A stretch of DNA of 52,471 nt, from assembly GCA_964405335.1 (NCBI GenBank), contig CAYONP010000034.1:1-52471 (forward strand), read 5' to 3'. A program made the translations under genes and the position numbers. This DNA comes from CAYONP01 sp964405335. GTDB taxonomy: Bacteria; Armatimonadota; UBA10988. Positions within the stretch are counted from its first letter, which is position 1, and each line of letters starts with the position of its first letter. The notes beneath the pieces are model-generated. The model was given only the letters and a program-made list of their open reading frames with translations, had not been told where the DNA came from and did no database searches. Shown here one piece after another: positions 25,315-35,400 of the stretch.

Positions 25315-26447
25315 CATGGCTCGTAGGCGCAGGCCGGGTCGGGGGCGAAGAGGTTGCCCGTGACGCCGTAGGCCCGGGCGCGCGAGCCGCCGCAGACGAC
25401 CTTGTACTCGCACCGACCGCACTTGCCCTCCAGCCGGTCGGGGTCGCGCAGCGAGCGGAACAGGTCGCTCTCGCGGTAGATCTCGGGCAGGGGCGTCTCG
25501 CGGATGTTGCCGGCGGTCACCGGCAGGAAGCCGCTTGGGTAGACCTCGCCGATGTGCGAGATGAAGACGAAACCCTTGCCGTCGTTGACCCCTTGCATCG
25601 GCCGGTCGAGCCCGTCCTGGTAGCGGAACCCCGCGCCGGCGAAGGTCACCGGCCCGCCGGCCGACGCAGCGCGCTTGCGCTCGATGGCCACCCGCCGGTA
25701 GAACGGCGCGGCGGTGCCCTTAATGTCGAACGGCGCCGTCTCGCTCAGCGCCGCCAGCCAGTGCATGACCCGTTCGTGCTCGTCGGCGCTGATCATGTGC
25801 TCGAGCTGCGCACGGCCGGTCGGCACCAGGAAGAAGACGCTCCACTGCACCGCGCCCGAGGCGGCGACCTGTGCGGCCATCTCGTCCAAAGTGTCGAGGT
25901 TCAGCGTGGCCACCGTGGTGTTGAGCTGGAACGGCAGATCGATCGCGCGCAGGTCGGCGAGGATCTGCATCGTCCGGTCGTACGAGCCGGGGAAGCCGCG
26001 AAACGAGTCGTGGACCTCGGCGTTCGGGCCGTCGAGGCTGATGGCGATACGACGGCAGCCGGCGGCCTGGACCGCTTCGAGCCGCTCCCGGGTGACCTTC
26101 GCCGTCGCGCTCGGGGTCAGGCTGGTGCGCAGGCCGAGCCCTTCGGCATACTCGATCTGCTCGACCAGATCGTCGCGCAGCATCGGGTCGCCGCCGGTGA
26201 GCACCAGGATGGGGTTACCGAACGACTTGACCTGCCGCAGCAGCGCGAAGCCCTCCTCGGTGGTCAGCTCCTTCGGATGCCGCATCCGTTGCGCCACGGC
26301 ACGGCAGTGCAGGCAGCGCAGGTGGCAGGCGCGAGTAACCTCCCAGACGACGGTGAACGGCGACTGGTTGAAGTCGATGCGCATCATCCGCGCGTCGTGG
26401 CCGGCGCGCTCGGCGGCGGCGGGGTGAGTCAGGTGAGGCTCAGGCAT
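25314..26447 (-). CDS. Radical SAM/SPASM protein, AhbD- or TIGR04053-like
   Basis: Protein of 377 residues. The radical SAM cluster motif is CHLRCLHC (Cys41, 45, 48), followed by LTGGDPMLRDDL (SAM-binding GGD), SLTPSAT, AISLDGPNAEVHDSFRGF and FFLVPTGRAQLEHMI. The SPASM end has CGRCEYKVVCGGSRARAYG and a final Cys near the C-terminus, enough for auxiliary 4Fe-4S clusters. This resembles AhbD, which decarboxylates Fe-coproporphyrin III to heme b in the siroheme-dependent pathway. The SLTPSAT segment fits the TIGR04053 relatives of AhbD. It overlaps the 3' end of ahbC by 8 bp, with GGAGG 6 bases before its ATG, so the two are coupled. AhbD activity is inference. Confidence 0.9.
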   Translation of the reverse strand: MPEPHLTHPAAAERAGHDARMMRIDFNQSPFTVVWEVTRACHLRCLHCRAVAQRMRHPKELTTEEGFALLRQVKSFGNPILVLTGGDPMLRDDLVEQIEYAEGLGLRTSLTPSATAKVTRERLEAVQAAGCRRIAISLDGPNAEVHDSFRGFPGSYDRTMQILADLRAIDLPFQLNTTVATLNLDTLDEMAAQVAASGAVQWSVFFLVPTGRAQLEHMISADEHERVMHWLAALSETAPFDIKGTAAPFYRRVAIERKRAASAGGPVTFAGAGFRYQDGLDRPMQGVNDGKGFVFISHIGEVYPSGFLPVTAGNIRETPLPEIYRESDLFRSLRDPDRLEGKCGRCEYKVVCGGSRARAYGVTGNLFAPDPACAYEP

Positions 26448-27666
26448 GGGCCACCTCCGGTTCCTCCAGCCGCGGCAGCGGCAGCGCCGGGTCGATCTCC
26501 GCGTCGGTCAGGTAACAGGCCGGGTCGGCCGCGGTCCAGCTCCCGGTCGCCTTCTGCGCGCGCACGCGCAGGTTGCCGTTGCAGATGCTGAAGAACCGGC
26601 AGTTCGCGCAGCGGCCCTCGATCCGCCCGGCGCGGTCCTTCATCAGGTCCATCAGCGGGTGGCTGCGGTCGCGCCAGATCTCGCTGAACGGCCGCTCGCG
26701 CACGTTGCCCAGGTCGACCTCCCACGAAAACTGGTCGGGGTGGACGTGGCCCAGATTGTCGACGCAGCCGATGGCGATGCCCGACTGGTTGCCGCCGTTC
26801 CAGCCCAACATGCGGTAAACCTGCGCCGCGCGCTCGGGATCGTCGCGCTCGATGCGCAGGTAGAGATAGGCATTGTCGGCGTGGTTGTCGACGGTCAGGA
26901 TGTCCTTCTCGCGGCCGGCGGCGTGGAACTCGGCGGTGCGGTCGAACACGTAGTCGACCGCGGCGCGCGTCTCTTCGGGCGTCAGATCGTAACGGCTGAG
27001 CTTGTTGCCGCGCCCCGAGTAGGCCAGGTGGTAGAAGCAGCAGCGCGGGATGTCCTCCTCATCGAGCAGGTCGAAGATGCCGGGCAGGTCGGGCAGGTTG
27101 ATCTTGTGGACCGTGTAGCGCAGGCCGACGCGGATGCCGCGCTCGCGGCAGTTGCGGATGCCCTGCACCGCCTCGTCGAACGAGCCCCGCTTGCCGCGCA
27201 CCTTGTCATGCACCTCGCGCAGGCCGTCGAGGCTGATGCCCACGTAACTGAACCCAACCTGCTTGATTCGATCGGCCGTCGGCCCGTCGATCAGGCAGCC
27301 GTTGGTCGACAGCACGGCGCGCAGTCCGCGCGCAATGGCGTACTCGGCCAGCTCGAAGATGTCTCGGCGCATCAGCGGCTCGCCGCCGCTGAACAGCACG
27401 GCCGGGACGCCGAAGTCGGCCAGGTCGTCGAGCAGCGCCTTGCCCTCGTCGTGGGTCAGCTCGCCGGGAAACTCGCGGTCCTCGGCATCGGCATAGCAGT
27501 GAACGCATTTCAGATTGCAGCGACGGGTGCAGTTCCAGACCACGATCGGCTTCTTGTCTTCGGCGAAGTGAAGCAGACCGGCCGGGAGCTTGGACGTGTG
27601 GCGCCCATAGCGCAAGGCATCGCCCGGCGTGGCCGTGGCGCACAGCAGTCGCGTGACACTCAGCAT
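26440..27666 (-). CDS. ahbC: AhbC-like 12,18-didecarboxysiroheme deacetylase (radical SAM/SPASM)
   Basis: Protein of 408 residues, full length for AhbC. The ATG at 27666 has GGAGGG 5 bases upstream. The N-terminal block DALRYGRHTSKLPAGLLHFA plus KKPIVVWNCTRRCNLKCVHC is the AhbC/NirJ hallmark, with the cluster cysteines at 50, 54 and 57. Further: FSGGEPLMRRDIFELAEYA, STNGCLIDGPTADRI, GISLDGLREVHDKVRG, and a SPASM end with GRCANCRFFSICNGN. AhbC removes acetate side chains from didecarboxysiroheme on the siroheme route to heme. It lies between an octaheme cytochrome gene (92 bp upstream) and the AhbD-like gene (8-bp overlap), which suggests heme supply for that cytochrome. A NirJ (heme d1) role is less likely without other nir genes. 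Confidence 0.9.
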   Translation of the reverse strand: MLSVTRLLCATATPGDALRYGRHTSKLPAGLLHFAEDKKPIVVWNCTRRCNLKCVHCYADAEDREFPGELTHDEGKALLDDLADFGVPAVLFSGGEPLMRRDIFELAEYAIARGLRAVLSTNGCLIDGPTADRIKQVGFSYVGISLDGLREVHDKVRGKRGSFDEAVQGIRNCRERGIRVGLRYTVHKINLPDLPGIFDLLDEEDIPRCCFYHLAYSGRGNKLSRYDLTPEETRAAVDYVFDRTAEFHAAGREKDILTVDNHADNAYLYLRIERDDPERAAQVYRMLGWNGGNQSGIAIGCVDNLGHVHPDQFSWEVDLGNVRERPFSEIWRDRSHPLMDLMKDRAGRIEGRCANCRFFSICNGNLRVRAQKATGSWTAADPACYLTDAEIDPALPLPRLEEPEVAHA

Positions 27667-27758
27667 GGCAACCCTCCAGCAAAACCCGTTGCAACGAGTT
27701 TGCCAGCAGCGGCGCCCAATCCGCCTCTGAGGGCCCTGCCGCGGCCGGGACGTTCGGC

Positions 27759-29201
27759 CTACTCGGCGTGCCGGCGCAAGAACTCGGCCAGCTCGGCGAG
27801 GTCGCCGGTGAGCGACCACCAGCCGTTCTTGAAGGTCGCGTAATCAGGCCCGGCCATGGCCACGCCGAGCCGGATCGAGTTGGCATGGAACAGCCAGCTC
27901 TCGACCCAGGTGCGCTCAATCGTCTCATCGAACGGGTTGGCCGGGTCGGCCAGCCCGGCGTCCCAGATCTGCTGCATCATTGCGGTCGCCGCGCGGGTCA
28001 TGGCGTTGGTCTCGGTCACGCTACGGTCGATCTTGGCAAAGTGGTCGTCGGCCCAGCGCCGGCTGTGGCAGGCGACGCAGACGTTGCGCATCCGCTCGCG
28101 CCGCTCGGCCTGCTGCTCGGCACTGAGCAGGCCCTCGGCCGCCGGTTCGCCGGCGAAGGTGGTCGGCAGCGGCTGGCCGTCGGCGTTGCGGAGCTCGAAC
28201 GTGCGGCCATGCACCGGCTGCGGATGCGCGTAGGGCAGGCCGAACAGCCGGACCCACAGCCGTGCACCGAAGTCGTGCGAGCGCTCGGCGATGACCCGGC
28301 CGTCGCGCGTGGCCAGCAGCGAGTTGTGACACGTCGCGCAGGTTGGCGCGCGGAAGTCGCGGCCGGGCACCCAGGGCACGGCCTCCATGTCGTAGCCCTG
28401 CCCCTCGGCGAAGAAGATGTTCCCGTGCTTGCTCTCGCGGTAGACCTCGAACGCCGGCACGTCGGGCTCCAGGTGGCACTGCGCGCAGGTGTTGGGGTTG
28501 CGGGCCACAGCCAGCGAGAAGCCGTGCCGCGGGTGACACGAGGTGCAGGCGCCGCGCGAGCCGTCGGGGTTGTGGCGCCCGACGCCCTGGTTCGGCCAGC
28601 CGGTCAGCTCGGGCACCGTCACCTCGCCGAACTCCGACTCGATCACCCGCTCGCCGATCACCCGCACCTCGGTGCCGTGGCAGGCATAGCAGGCGTCGTT
28701 GCGCGTCTCGACGGCCGATGCGCCGGCCACCACCTGCCCGTCAACCACGCCATGCGAGCGCGTTGCCGTCTGCACCAGCAGGTCGAACACACTGTTCTCG
28801 CGCAGGATATCGAGCGCCCAGGCCTTCTTGCTGTCGGCATACTGCTCCGCCTCATCGGCGTGGCAGACAGCGCAGTCGTCCGGCGTGACGACGACGTTCA
28901 CCTCGTAGCCGAAGTGCTCGAACGAATCGCTGTGCTGCTCGGTGCGCAGGCCGTGGCACTCGTAGCAGCCGACCGAGACGTTGAGCAGATTGTCCGGCAC
29001 GGCCTCGGCCGACATGCGACGCTCGAGCGCCGGCTTGGCCAGCGCCTGTGCCGGAGTCGTCCGCGCATGCCGCGAAGCCTCCCAGTCGCCGACCATGCCG
29101 GGGTGCACGTCGAGGTGGCATGAGACGCACAATTCGCTTTCGGGGCTCAACGGCGCCGGCGGCGCGGCGGTCAGCAGGGCGAGCGACAGAAGCGGGAGCA
29201 T
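27759..29201 (-). CDS. Octaheme c-type cytochrome, hydroxylamine oxidoreductase (HAO) family
   Basis: Protein of 480 residues. The ATG at 29201 has GGAGG 7 bases upstream. Signal peptide: LLSLALLTAAPPA, so periplasmic. Eight CxxCH heme motifs start at residues 25, 79, 110, 171, 219, 239, 288 and 375. The last, CVACHSRRWADDHF, is followed by about 100 helical residues with WLFHANSIRLGVAMAGPDYA, the HAO-type trimerisation region. HAO relatives oxidise hydroxylamine or hydrazine, or reduce nitrite/hydroxylamine. The direction depends on a crosslinking tyrosine; the Tyr in GPDYA is a candidate but unproven. It leads an operon with ahbC and the AhbD-like gene. Confidence 0.92.
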   Translation of the reverse strand: MLPLLSLALLTAAPPAPLSPESELCVSCHLDVHPGMVGDWEASRHARTTPAQALAKPALERRMSAEAVPDNLLNVSVGCYECHGLRTEQHSDSFEHFGYEVNVVVTPDDCAVCHADEAEQYADSKKAWALDILRENSVFDLLVQTATRSHGVVDGQVVAGASAVETRNDACYACHGTEVRVIGERVIESEFGEVTVPELTGWPNQGVGRHNPDGSRGACTSCHPRHGFSLAVARNPNTCAQCHLEPDVPAFEVYRESKHGNIFFAEGQGYDMEAVPWVPGRDFRAPTCATCHNSLLATRDGRVIAERSHDFGARLWVRLFGLPYAHPQPVHGRTFELRNADGQPLPTTFAGEPAAEGLLSAEQQAERRERMRNVCVACHSRRWADDHFAKIDRSVTETNAMTRAATAMMQQIWDAGLADPANPFDETIERTWVESWLFHANSIRLGVAMAGPDYATFKNGWWSLTGDLAELAEFLRRHAE

Positions 29202-29285
29202 GGCACGGCCTCCGCCGCTAGTGTGATCGAAGCCGGGCTGGCGGTCGAGTCCGACGGGCCGACGGGCGTGTATCGGGGCGGGTGG

Positions 29286-29309
29286 AGCCACGGGTTGAAA
29301 CCCTTGGCT
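29286..29309. repeat. Palindrome (family R8) upstream of the octaheme operon
   Basis: AGCCACGGGTT (29286-29296) and AACCCTTGGCT (29299-29309) pair with one mismatch around a 2-nt loop. First of four consecutive hairpins in the 268-bp gap between the octaheme operon start and the giant protein's stop. Confidence 0.7.
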
Positions 29310-29318
29310 GCTGAAACG

Positions 29319-29341
29319 AAACCCGCCCTTCGGGCGGGTTT
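29319..29341 (-). terminator. Hairpin, likely terminator of the giant surface protein transcript
   Basis: AAACCCGCCC (29319-29328) pairs with GGGCGGGTTT (29332-29341) around TTC, a perfect 10-bp stem ending in A/T pairs. It is symmetrical, so it could also act on the other strand. It lies about 130 bp past the minus-strand stop at 29470. Confidence 0.6.
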
Positions 29342-29353
29342 GGCGTAGCTAGA

Positions 29354-29371
29354 CCCGCATTACAATGCGGG
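29354..29371. repeat. Short perfect palindrome
   Basis: CCCGCATT-AC-AATGCGGG, an 8-bp stem with a 2-nt loop, between the giant gene and the octaheme operon. It contains TACAAT and could be a terminator stem or a repeat relic. Confidence 0.55.
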
Positions 29372-29412
29372 CCGTGGGCGCGGCCGCCGCCCCTAACGCA
29401 AACCCGTGCCCC

Positions 29413-29453
29413 AATCCCACCGCGGGGGGCCGGCCGGCCCGCCGCGGTGGATT
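29413..29453 (-). terminator. Strong GC-rich hairpin just after the giant surface protein gene
   Basis: AATCCCACCGCGG (29413-29425) pairs with CCGCGGTGGATT (29442-29453) with one bulged base, enclosing a second palindromic core (GGCCGGCC). It starts 17 bp past the stop at 29470 on the minus strand. No clear T run, so a stabilising or Rho-type end is possible. Confidence 0.55.
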
Positions 29454-29469
29454 GTTCAGGGGATGTGCG

Positions 29470-32400
29470 CTACTGGATGACCACCGTCCGCACCGCCCGG
29501 GCGGTGTCGCCCGTGCCGTCCAGCGCGGTGATCTCGATCTGGTAGGTGCCGCTCGGCACCGGCCGGCCGGCATCGTCGCGGCCGTCCCAGTCGAGGCTGT
29601 TGGTGCCCAGGTTGCCAAAGACCTCGAAGCGCCGGACGATCCGGCCGCCCGAGCCCTTGACCTGCGCCACCAGCCGCGCCGGCGCGGTGATGGTCACCGA
29701 CATGCCCATGCCCCGACCGCGCCCGCGCGAGACGCCCGGGTTGAAGTCGGTGATGTTGAGCAGCTTCTCACCGCGCGGGTCGAGCTCGAGCACGAACTGC
29801 CGAGTCCCGCGGCTGGCCACATAGGTGTAGGCCTGGCGCGAGTTCATCAGCACCCGCTGTTCGGTCTGCGGGTCGACCAGATAGAGCCGATGGCCCTCGG
29901 GCAGTGCCCGCGCCAAGCCCTTCCAGCTCAGCGTCACCTCGCCCTCGGCCTGGCTGGTCACGTCGACCGTCCAGCGCTGCTGCGAGGTGACCGGGCCCTG
30001 CCGCACGTCGGTCGCCGAGCGGCCCTGGGTGTCGCGGAACTCGATCGCCAGCGAGGCGGGCTGCGGCGATTGCGGCGGCAGCTCGGCCCGCAGCCGGCTG
30101 CTCGACGCGCCGAACAGCGCCTGCGCCGAGCCGGTCGCGCTGGTCGCCTCGAGCGAGGCCAGCCAGCTACCCGGCGTGGCCGCCGCCCGGGCCCGCGTCC
30201 GCGCCGCCGCCGAAGCGCGCAGCCGCACGCTGACCCCGTTGCCGCGGCACAGCCAGAACCAGGCCCGACCCGAGCTGACCTGCCCGACCACCGTCCCGGC
30301 CGCGGCCGTGTCGGGATCGAGCACCAGCAGGTACTGCAGCACCGGATCCCAGCGCCAGGCGTAGGGTGCCACCAGCGCCTGCGCCGCCGCGCTGTCCAGC
30401 GTGCCGACCCGGGCGCCGTTCTGGAACACCTCGATCGCTTCGAGATCGAAGTTGAACGGGCTGGTGAACGGGTTCGCCACCTGGTTCCAGCCGTTCCGGA
30501 GCGGCACGTCGAAGGTCGCCGCGGCGGTCGGATCGCCCGGCACGGTCAGGGTGATGGTCCGATCGAGCAGCAGCCAGAACCCGGCCCCGGCGGTCATATT
30601 GAACGCCCCGGCCTGCCGCGCGTTGGCGAACACGTCGTAGCTCTCGGTCACCGGATTCCAGCGCGCCAGGTTGATGTCCGGCACCAGCGGCGCCAGCACG
30701 CCCGGCGGCGAGGGATCGACCGGCACACCGCTGATCCCCATCATGTGCAGGCCCGGCCCGTAGCTCTGGGTGAAGAACCCCTGGAAGGTCGCGTCGGCGG
30801 TGTCCGCCAGCGTGACCGACGGGTTGTTCGCCGGATTGCCGTCGCCATCCTCACGCACCACCGTCACGGCGATGCTCACCGGCCCGCCCTGGTTGCTGGT
30901 GAAGCTGAACGTCGTCTCGCCGTTCGAGTCGGTGGCGTTCAGCGGACCGGTCAGCCCGATCGCGCCGGCAATCGCCGCCGGGCTGATGGCCAGATCGAAC
31001 TCGTCCGGCTGCACCGCCTCAATCGGCTCGCCAGCGTCATCGAGCAGGCGGATGGTAACGTTGACCGTCGCCACCCCGTTGGCCAGCAGCGGGTCGTCGG
31101 CGACCACCGTCAGGCTCGACGCATCGGGGTCGGGCAGGTTCGGGCCGAAGGCCACCGCCGTGGTGATCGGCACGCTGCTGAAGTCGACCGCCGACACACC
31201 GTTGAGCCGGAAGCCGATGCTGTACTGACCGGCGTTGACCGTGTGAATGCGCGCGAACGCCTTGCCCTCGGCGTCGGTGACCCCGCCGGGAGTGACCTCA
31301 TTGGGCTGCACCAGGTCCGACTCAGTCAGCCGGTTGTCCAGCTCGTAGATCTCCAGATCGTCGAAGCTGATTCCCGGCACCGGGCAGGGCACGCCGAGAT
31401 CGGGATCGGAGTTGTCCATGATCGTGATCTCGACGATCGCCTCGTCGCGCCCGTTGGCAATCGGGTCCGGCGGGCTCGCCGCGGCCACCTCGATGGTGCT
31501 CAGGCCGGCCTGCGCCGCGCCCGTGGTGAAGGTCAACGGCGCCGAGTCGTTGACCGGTACGCCATTCACCGTCGCACTGAAGGTCACCTGGTCGGGGCAG
31601 TTCTCATGCGCCCGCGCCAGGGCGGTCGCCGTGACCTGACCGTTGGCGTCGGTCACCTGCTCGGTCCCGACCGGCGGCGTCACCTCGACCACCGACGGCA
31701 ACGGCACCGGGTCGGTGGCGATGATTGCCACCCCGCCGAAGCCCGGCACCGGCGTGCCGATGATGTCGACCACGGTCACCGTGATGGTCGCCACACCCGG
31801 CGTCTGGGCATCGACCTGCACCGCCGACGGGCTGACGTCGACGCCCGAGTTGTTCGTGTCGAGCACGCCCGCGTTGCGCGCGAACTCCGAGGTGTTGCCG
31901 TTCGCATCGATGGCCAGCGCCGTGGCCAGCGGCCGCGCCGGCTTGCTGATGTCACCCGAGGCGGTGGTGTGCTCGAACGACCCGTCGGGATCGGGTACCA
32001 CCTCGGCCAGCAGCCGCCGCACCTCGCCACGATGGTCGGGGTTGCGCAGCACCTGATCAACGTCCGGGCTGGTGTCGCGCGGATTGTCGTCAAGCGCCTC
32101 GTAGAGCTGCACCACCGCCGCGCCCGGCGCCACGCCGCGGATGGTGTAGATGCCGCCGCCGCCGTCGGTCAACGGCTCTAGGACCGGGTGGTTGAGCAGC
32201 GTGTTCGGCCCCGCGTCGACATCGTTGAGGTCGTTCGGCGTCACTCCGCCGGCGTCGTCCCCGGCGTCGACCAGGTCGATCGGCAGGCCGGCGTTGAGGC
32301 GGAAGACGTTGCCCGAGATGAGGTTGCGGATGCCGCTCGACACGGTCACTCCGTGCCGGCCCTGCTCACTGATCGTGTTGCGCAGCGAGCTGGTCAGGAA

Positions 32401-35400
32401 CGGCGCGCCCGCGTTGAGTCCGATCTGTGCGTCGGTGGCGGCGATGAACACGCCGTCGAGCGCGTTGCGCAGAATCTCGCAGCGCGTGACCACGTAGGCG
32501 CCCGTGCCGTTGAGCACGATGCCCGCCGACTCCAGGTCGGTGGTGCCCGCGGCGCCGTTGTCGGTCACCTCGCACTCATTCACCGTGTTGGCGCCGATGC
32601 CGGTCAGCACGATGCCCGAGAAGCCGTTGCCGGTCACCAGGCAGTCGTCGATGGTCACCGTCGCCGCACTGCTCGAGACGTTGATCCCCGTGCCGACGCT
32701 GTCACTCACCGTCGTGCCGGTGAGGTTCACCTCGGCCGCCGCGCCGGCGACCGCGACGCCGGTGTTGGCCCCACCCGACTCGAGCACGACGTTGTCGATG
32801 ATGTCGATCGTCACCGCCGGGCCGCCGCCACTGATGTCGATCCCGCCCAGAGCGTTGCCGCCGCCGGCCGGGAAGGCGTCCAGCCCGGGCTCCCGCGCGC
32901 CGAGCAGGTTGTTCTGGATCAGGACATCGCCAGTGCTACTGCTGTCGATCCCGAACGCCCCACTGCCGGCGATCACGTTGCGCACATCGTCCGACCCGCC
33001 GCCGATGGTCAGCGGGCCGCTGAAGCCGGCATCGACCTGCACGCCGTTGCCGGCGTTGCCCAGCGACGCCCCGCCCTGTTGCGCCGCCGTGCCGTCGGGA
33101 CTGGTGCCGATGAAGTTGCCGACGATCGTCGCCGCGCTGGCGTCGGCCACGCGCACGCCCGGCCCGCCGTTGCCCGAGATCACGTTCGCCGGCGCGCCGC
33201 CGACCCGACCGACCGTCGCGCCGTCGACGCCGAGGCTGACCGGCAGCAGGTCACCGGTGTTCAAGAACAGCCCGCCGCCGCCGTTGCCCAGCCCGGACAG
33301 GCCACCGGCGTTGGTCCCGATGAGGTTGTTGTAGATCACCGGCTGGTTGTTCTCGCCCAGCGTCGAGTAGGCGCTCGACTCATACCGCACACCCCACCCC
33401 GAGTTGCCCGAGATGAGGTTGCCCTCGCCCGCCGCGGCGCCGCCGACGTGCACCTTGCCCTCGACGCCGGCCTCGACATGAACCCCGTGCGAGGTGTTCG
33501 GATTCGGCCCGGCCACCCCGTTGCCCAGCGACGTCGTGCCGTTCGAGCCGAGGCCGATCAGGTTGCCCTGGAGGCGGATGTCGTCAGCCTCGCCGACAGC
33601 GTTGCCGCCGCCCTGGACCACCCGCACGCCGGTGCCCAGGTTGCCGCTGATGGTGCTGTCAAGGATGCGCATGCCCTGGCGCAGGCCGGGCAGCGTGGTG
33701 TCGTTGATCTCGACCCCGTCGCCCCCGTTGCCCAGCGCCGTGTTACCGGTCACGGTGGTCCCGATGCGGTTGTTCTGCAGCAGGATCTGGCCGCTGCGCA
33801 ACTGTACGCCGTCATCGGTGTTGCCCGAGATGGTCGAGTTGGTGACGTTCGTCGTCGCCCCGGCGGCAGTGCGCAGGAACAGCCCGTGGCGCGCATTGGG
33901 GAACGCCGTCGTGCCCGCCGGCCCGGTGCCGATCAGGTTGTTCGTCAGCGTGTTGGTGATCCCGCCTTCAAGGTGGACCCCATCACCCTCGTCCCCGTTC
34001 GGCGCCTGGCCGTCGCCGTCGCCGTTGCCGGCAATCACGTTGGCGTTGGCCGCCCCGGCCGCGCCGAGGAGCAGCGAACCGGTGCCGCCCGGCGGGATAT
34101 AGACCCCGTGCCGGCCGTTGGCCAGCGCCAGCGTGCCGTCACGCGAGAGGCCGATCCGGTTGCCGCGCGCCTCGACCACGCCGCTGCCGAAGAAGTAGAG
34201 ACCGCTGTTGACGTTGCCCGCGATCACGTTGGAGATCACGTCGACGAACGCCGTGCTGGTGATCGCCAGCCCGTTGCTCGCCCCCGGCGTGGTCTCGTCG
34301 GTCCCGTTGGGCACCGCCGAGTTGCCGGCCAGGCCGGTGCCGATCAGGTTGCCCTGAATCAGGTTGACCGTCGAGTCGGCCTTGGTCGAGGTCGGACCCA
34401 TCGCCCCGCCCGGCACGCTGATCCCGTTGTCGGCGTTGCCCGAAACGACGTTGGCCAGCGTCAGATCGATCGCGCCGGCGTTGAGCCGCCCGACGGTGTT
34501 GCTGCCCGAGCCGCTGAGCAGGATGCCCTCATCCGCGTTGGGCATCGCCGTGGAGACACCGGTCGAGTCGGGCGCCACGCCGATCCGGTTGCCGATCATC
34601 TCGGCGGTGCCGCTGCCGGCCACCTCGATGCCGGCCTTGCCGTTGTTGACCACGTAGTTGGCATGCACCCCGATGTTGCCGCCGCCGAGGTCGGCAAAGC
34701 CGATGGTCACATCACCGCTGGCCGAGGCGTCGATCAGGATCCCCGCCCCGCCGTTGGCGAATTGCGCCGCACCGGTCAGGCGGATCGGCTGCGGGAAGGT
34801 CGCCAGATCGGTCGGTGCCGCACCGATGATGTTGCCCAGCACCCGGTGATTGCCCGAGCCGGCCAACTCGATCCCGTCGGCCGAGTCGTTGTCCGGATCG
34901 TTGCCGGCAATGGTATTGCCCTCGCCCAGATCCTCACCACCGATGGTCTGCTGCGCCACCGAGTCGACCCCGATGCCGCCGGCCAGGTTGCCCAGCGCCG
35001 CGGTCGCATCAATCGAGATGCCGATGAAGTTGCCGGCAATCGTGTTGGCCGACGAGTTCGGGCTGTTCCCCTCCACGCTGATCCCGAAGGCGTTGTTGCC
35101 CGAGATCACGTTGCGTTGGCCGGGGGCCGAGCCGCCGACGATGTTGTCGCCCGTCGCGTTGGACGAGATGGCCACGCCGTGGCGGCGGTTGGCCAGCCGG
35201 GCGTTCCCGGGGGCGTTGAGCCCGATGACGTTGCCGAAGAGGGTGTTGTTGCCGCTCCCGCTGATGGTCACGCCGTCGGTCGAGTTGCCCGAGATGAGGC
35301 TGCTGTTGATCAGGTTGGCGCCGCTCGCCGCGGCCTCGATGATCACCCCGTTGACGCCGTTCGAGCTGTACAGCGCGTTGGTTCGCTCATCGTCCGGCGG

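Noticed and set aside
26440..27666. NirJ (heme d1 synthesis) instead of AhbC
   Set aside because: No nirS/nirF/nirD/L/G/H genes in the window, and the opening block is AhbC-like; NirJ cannot be fully excluded without a phylogeny.
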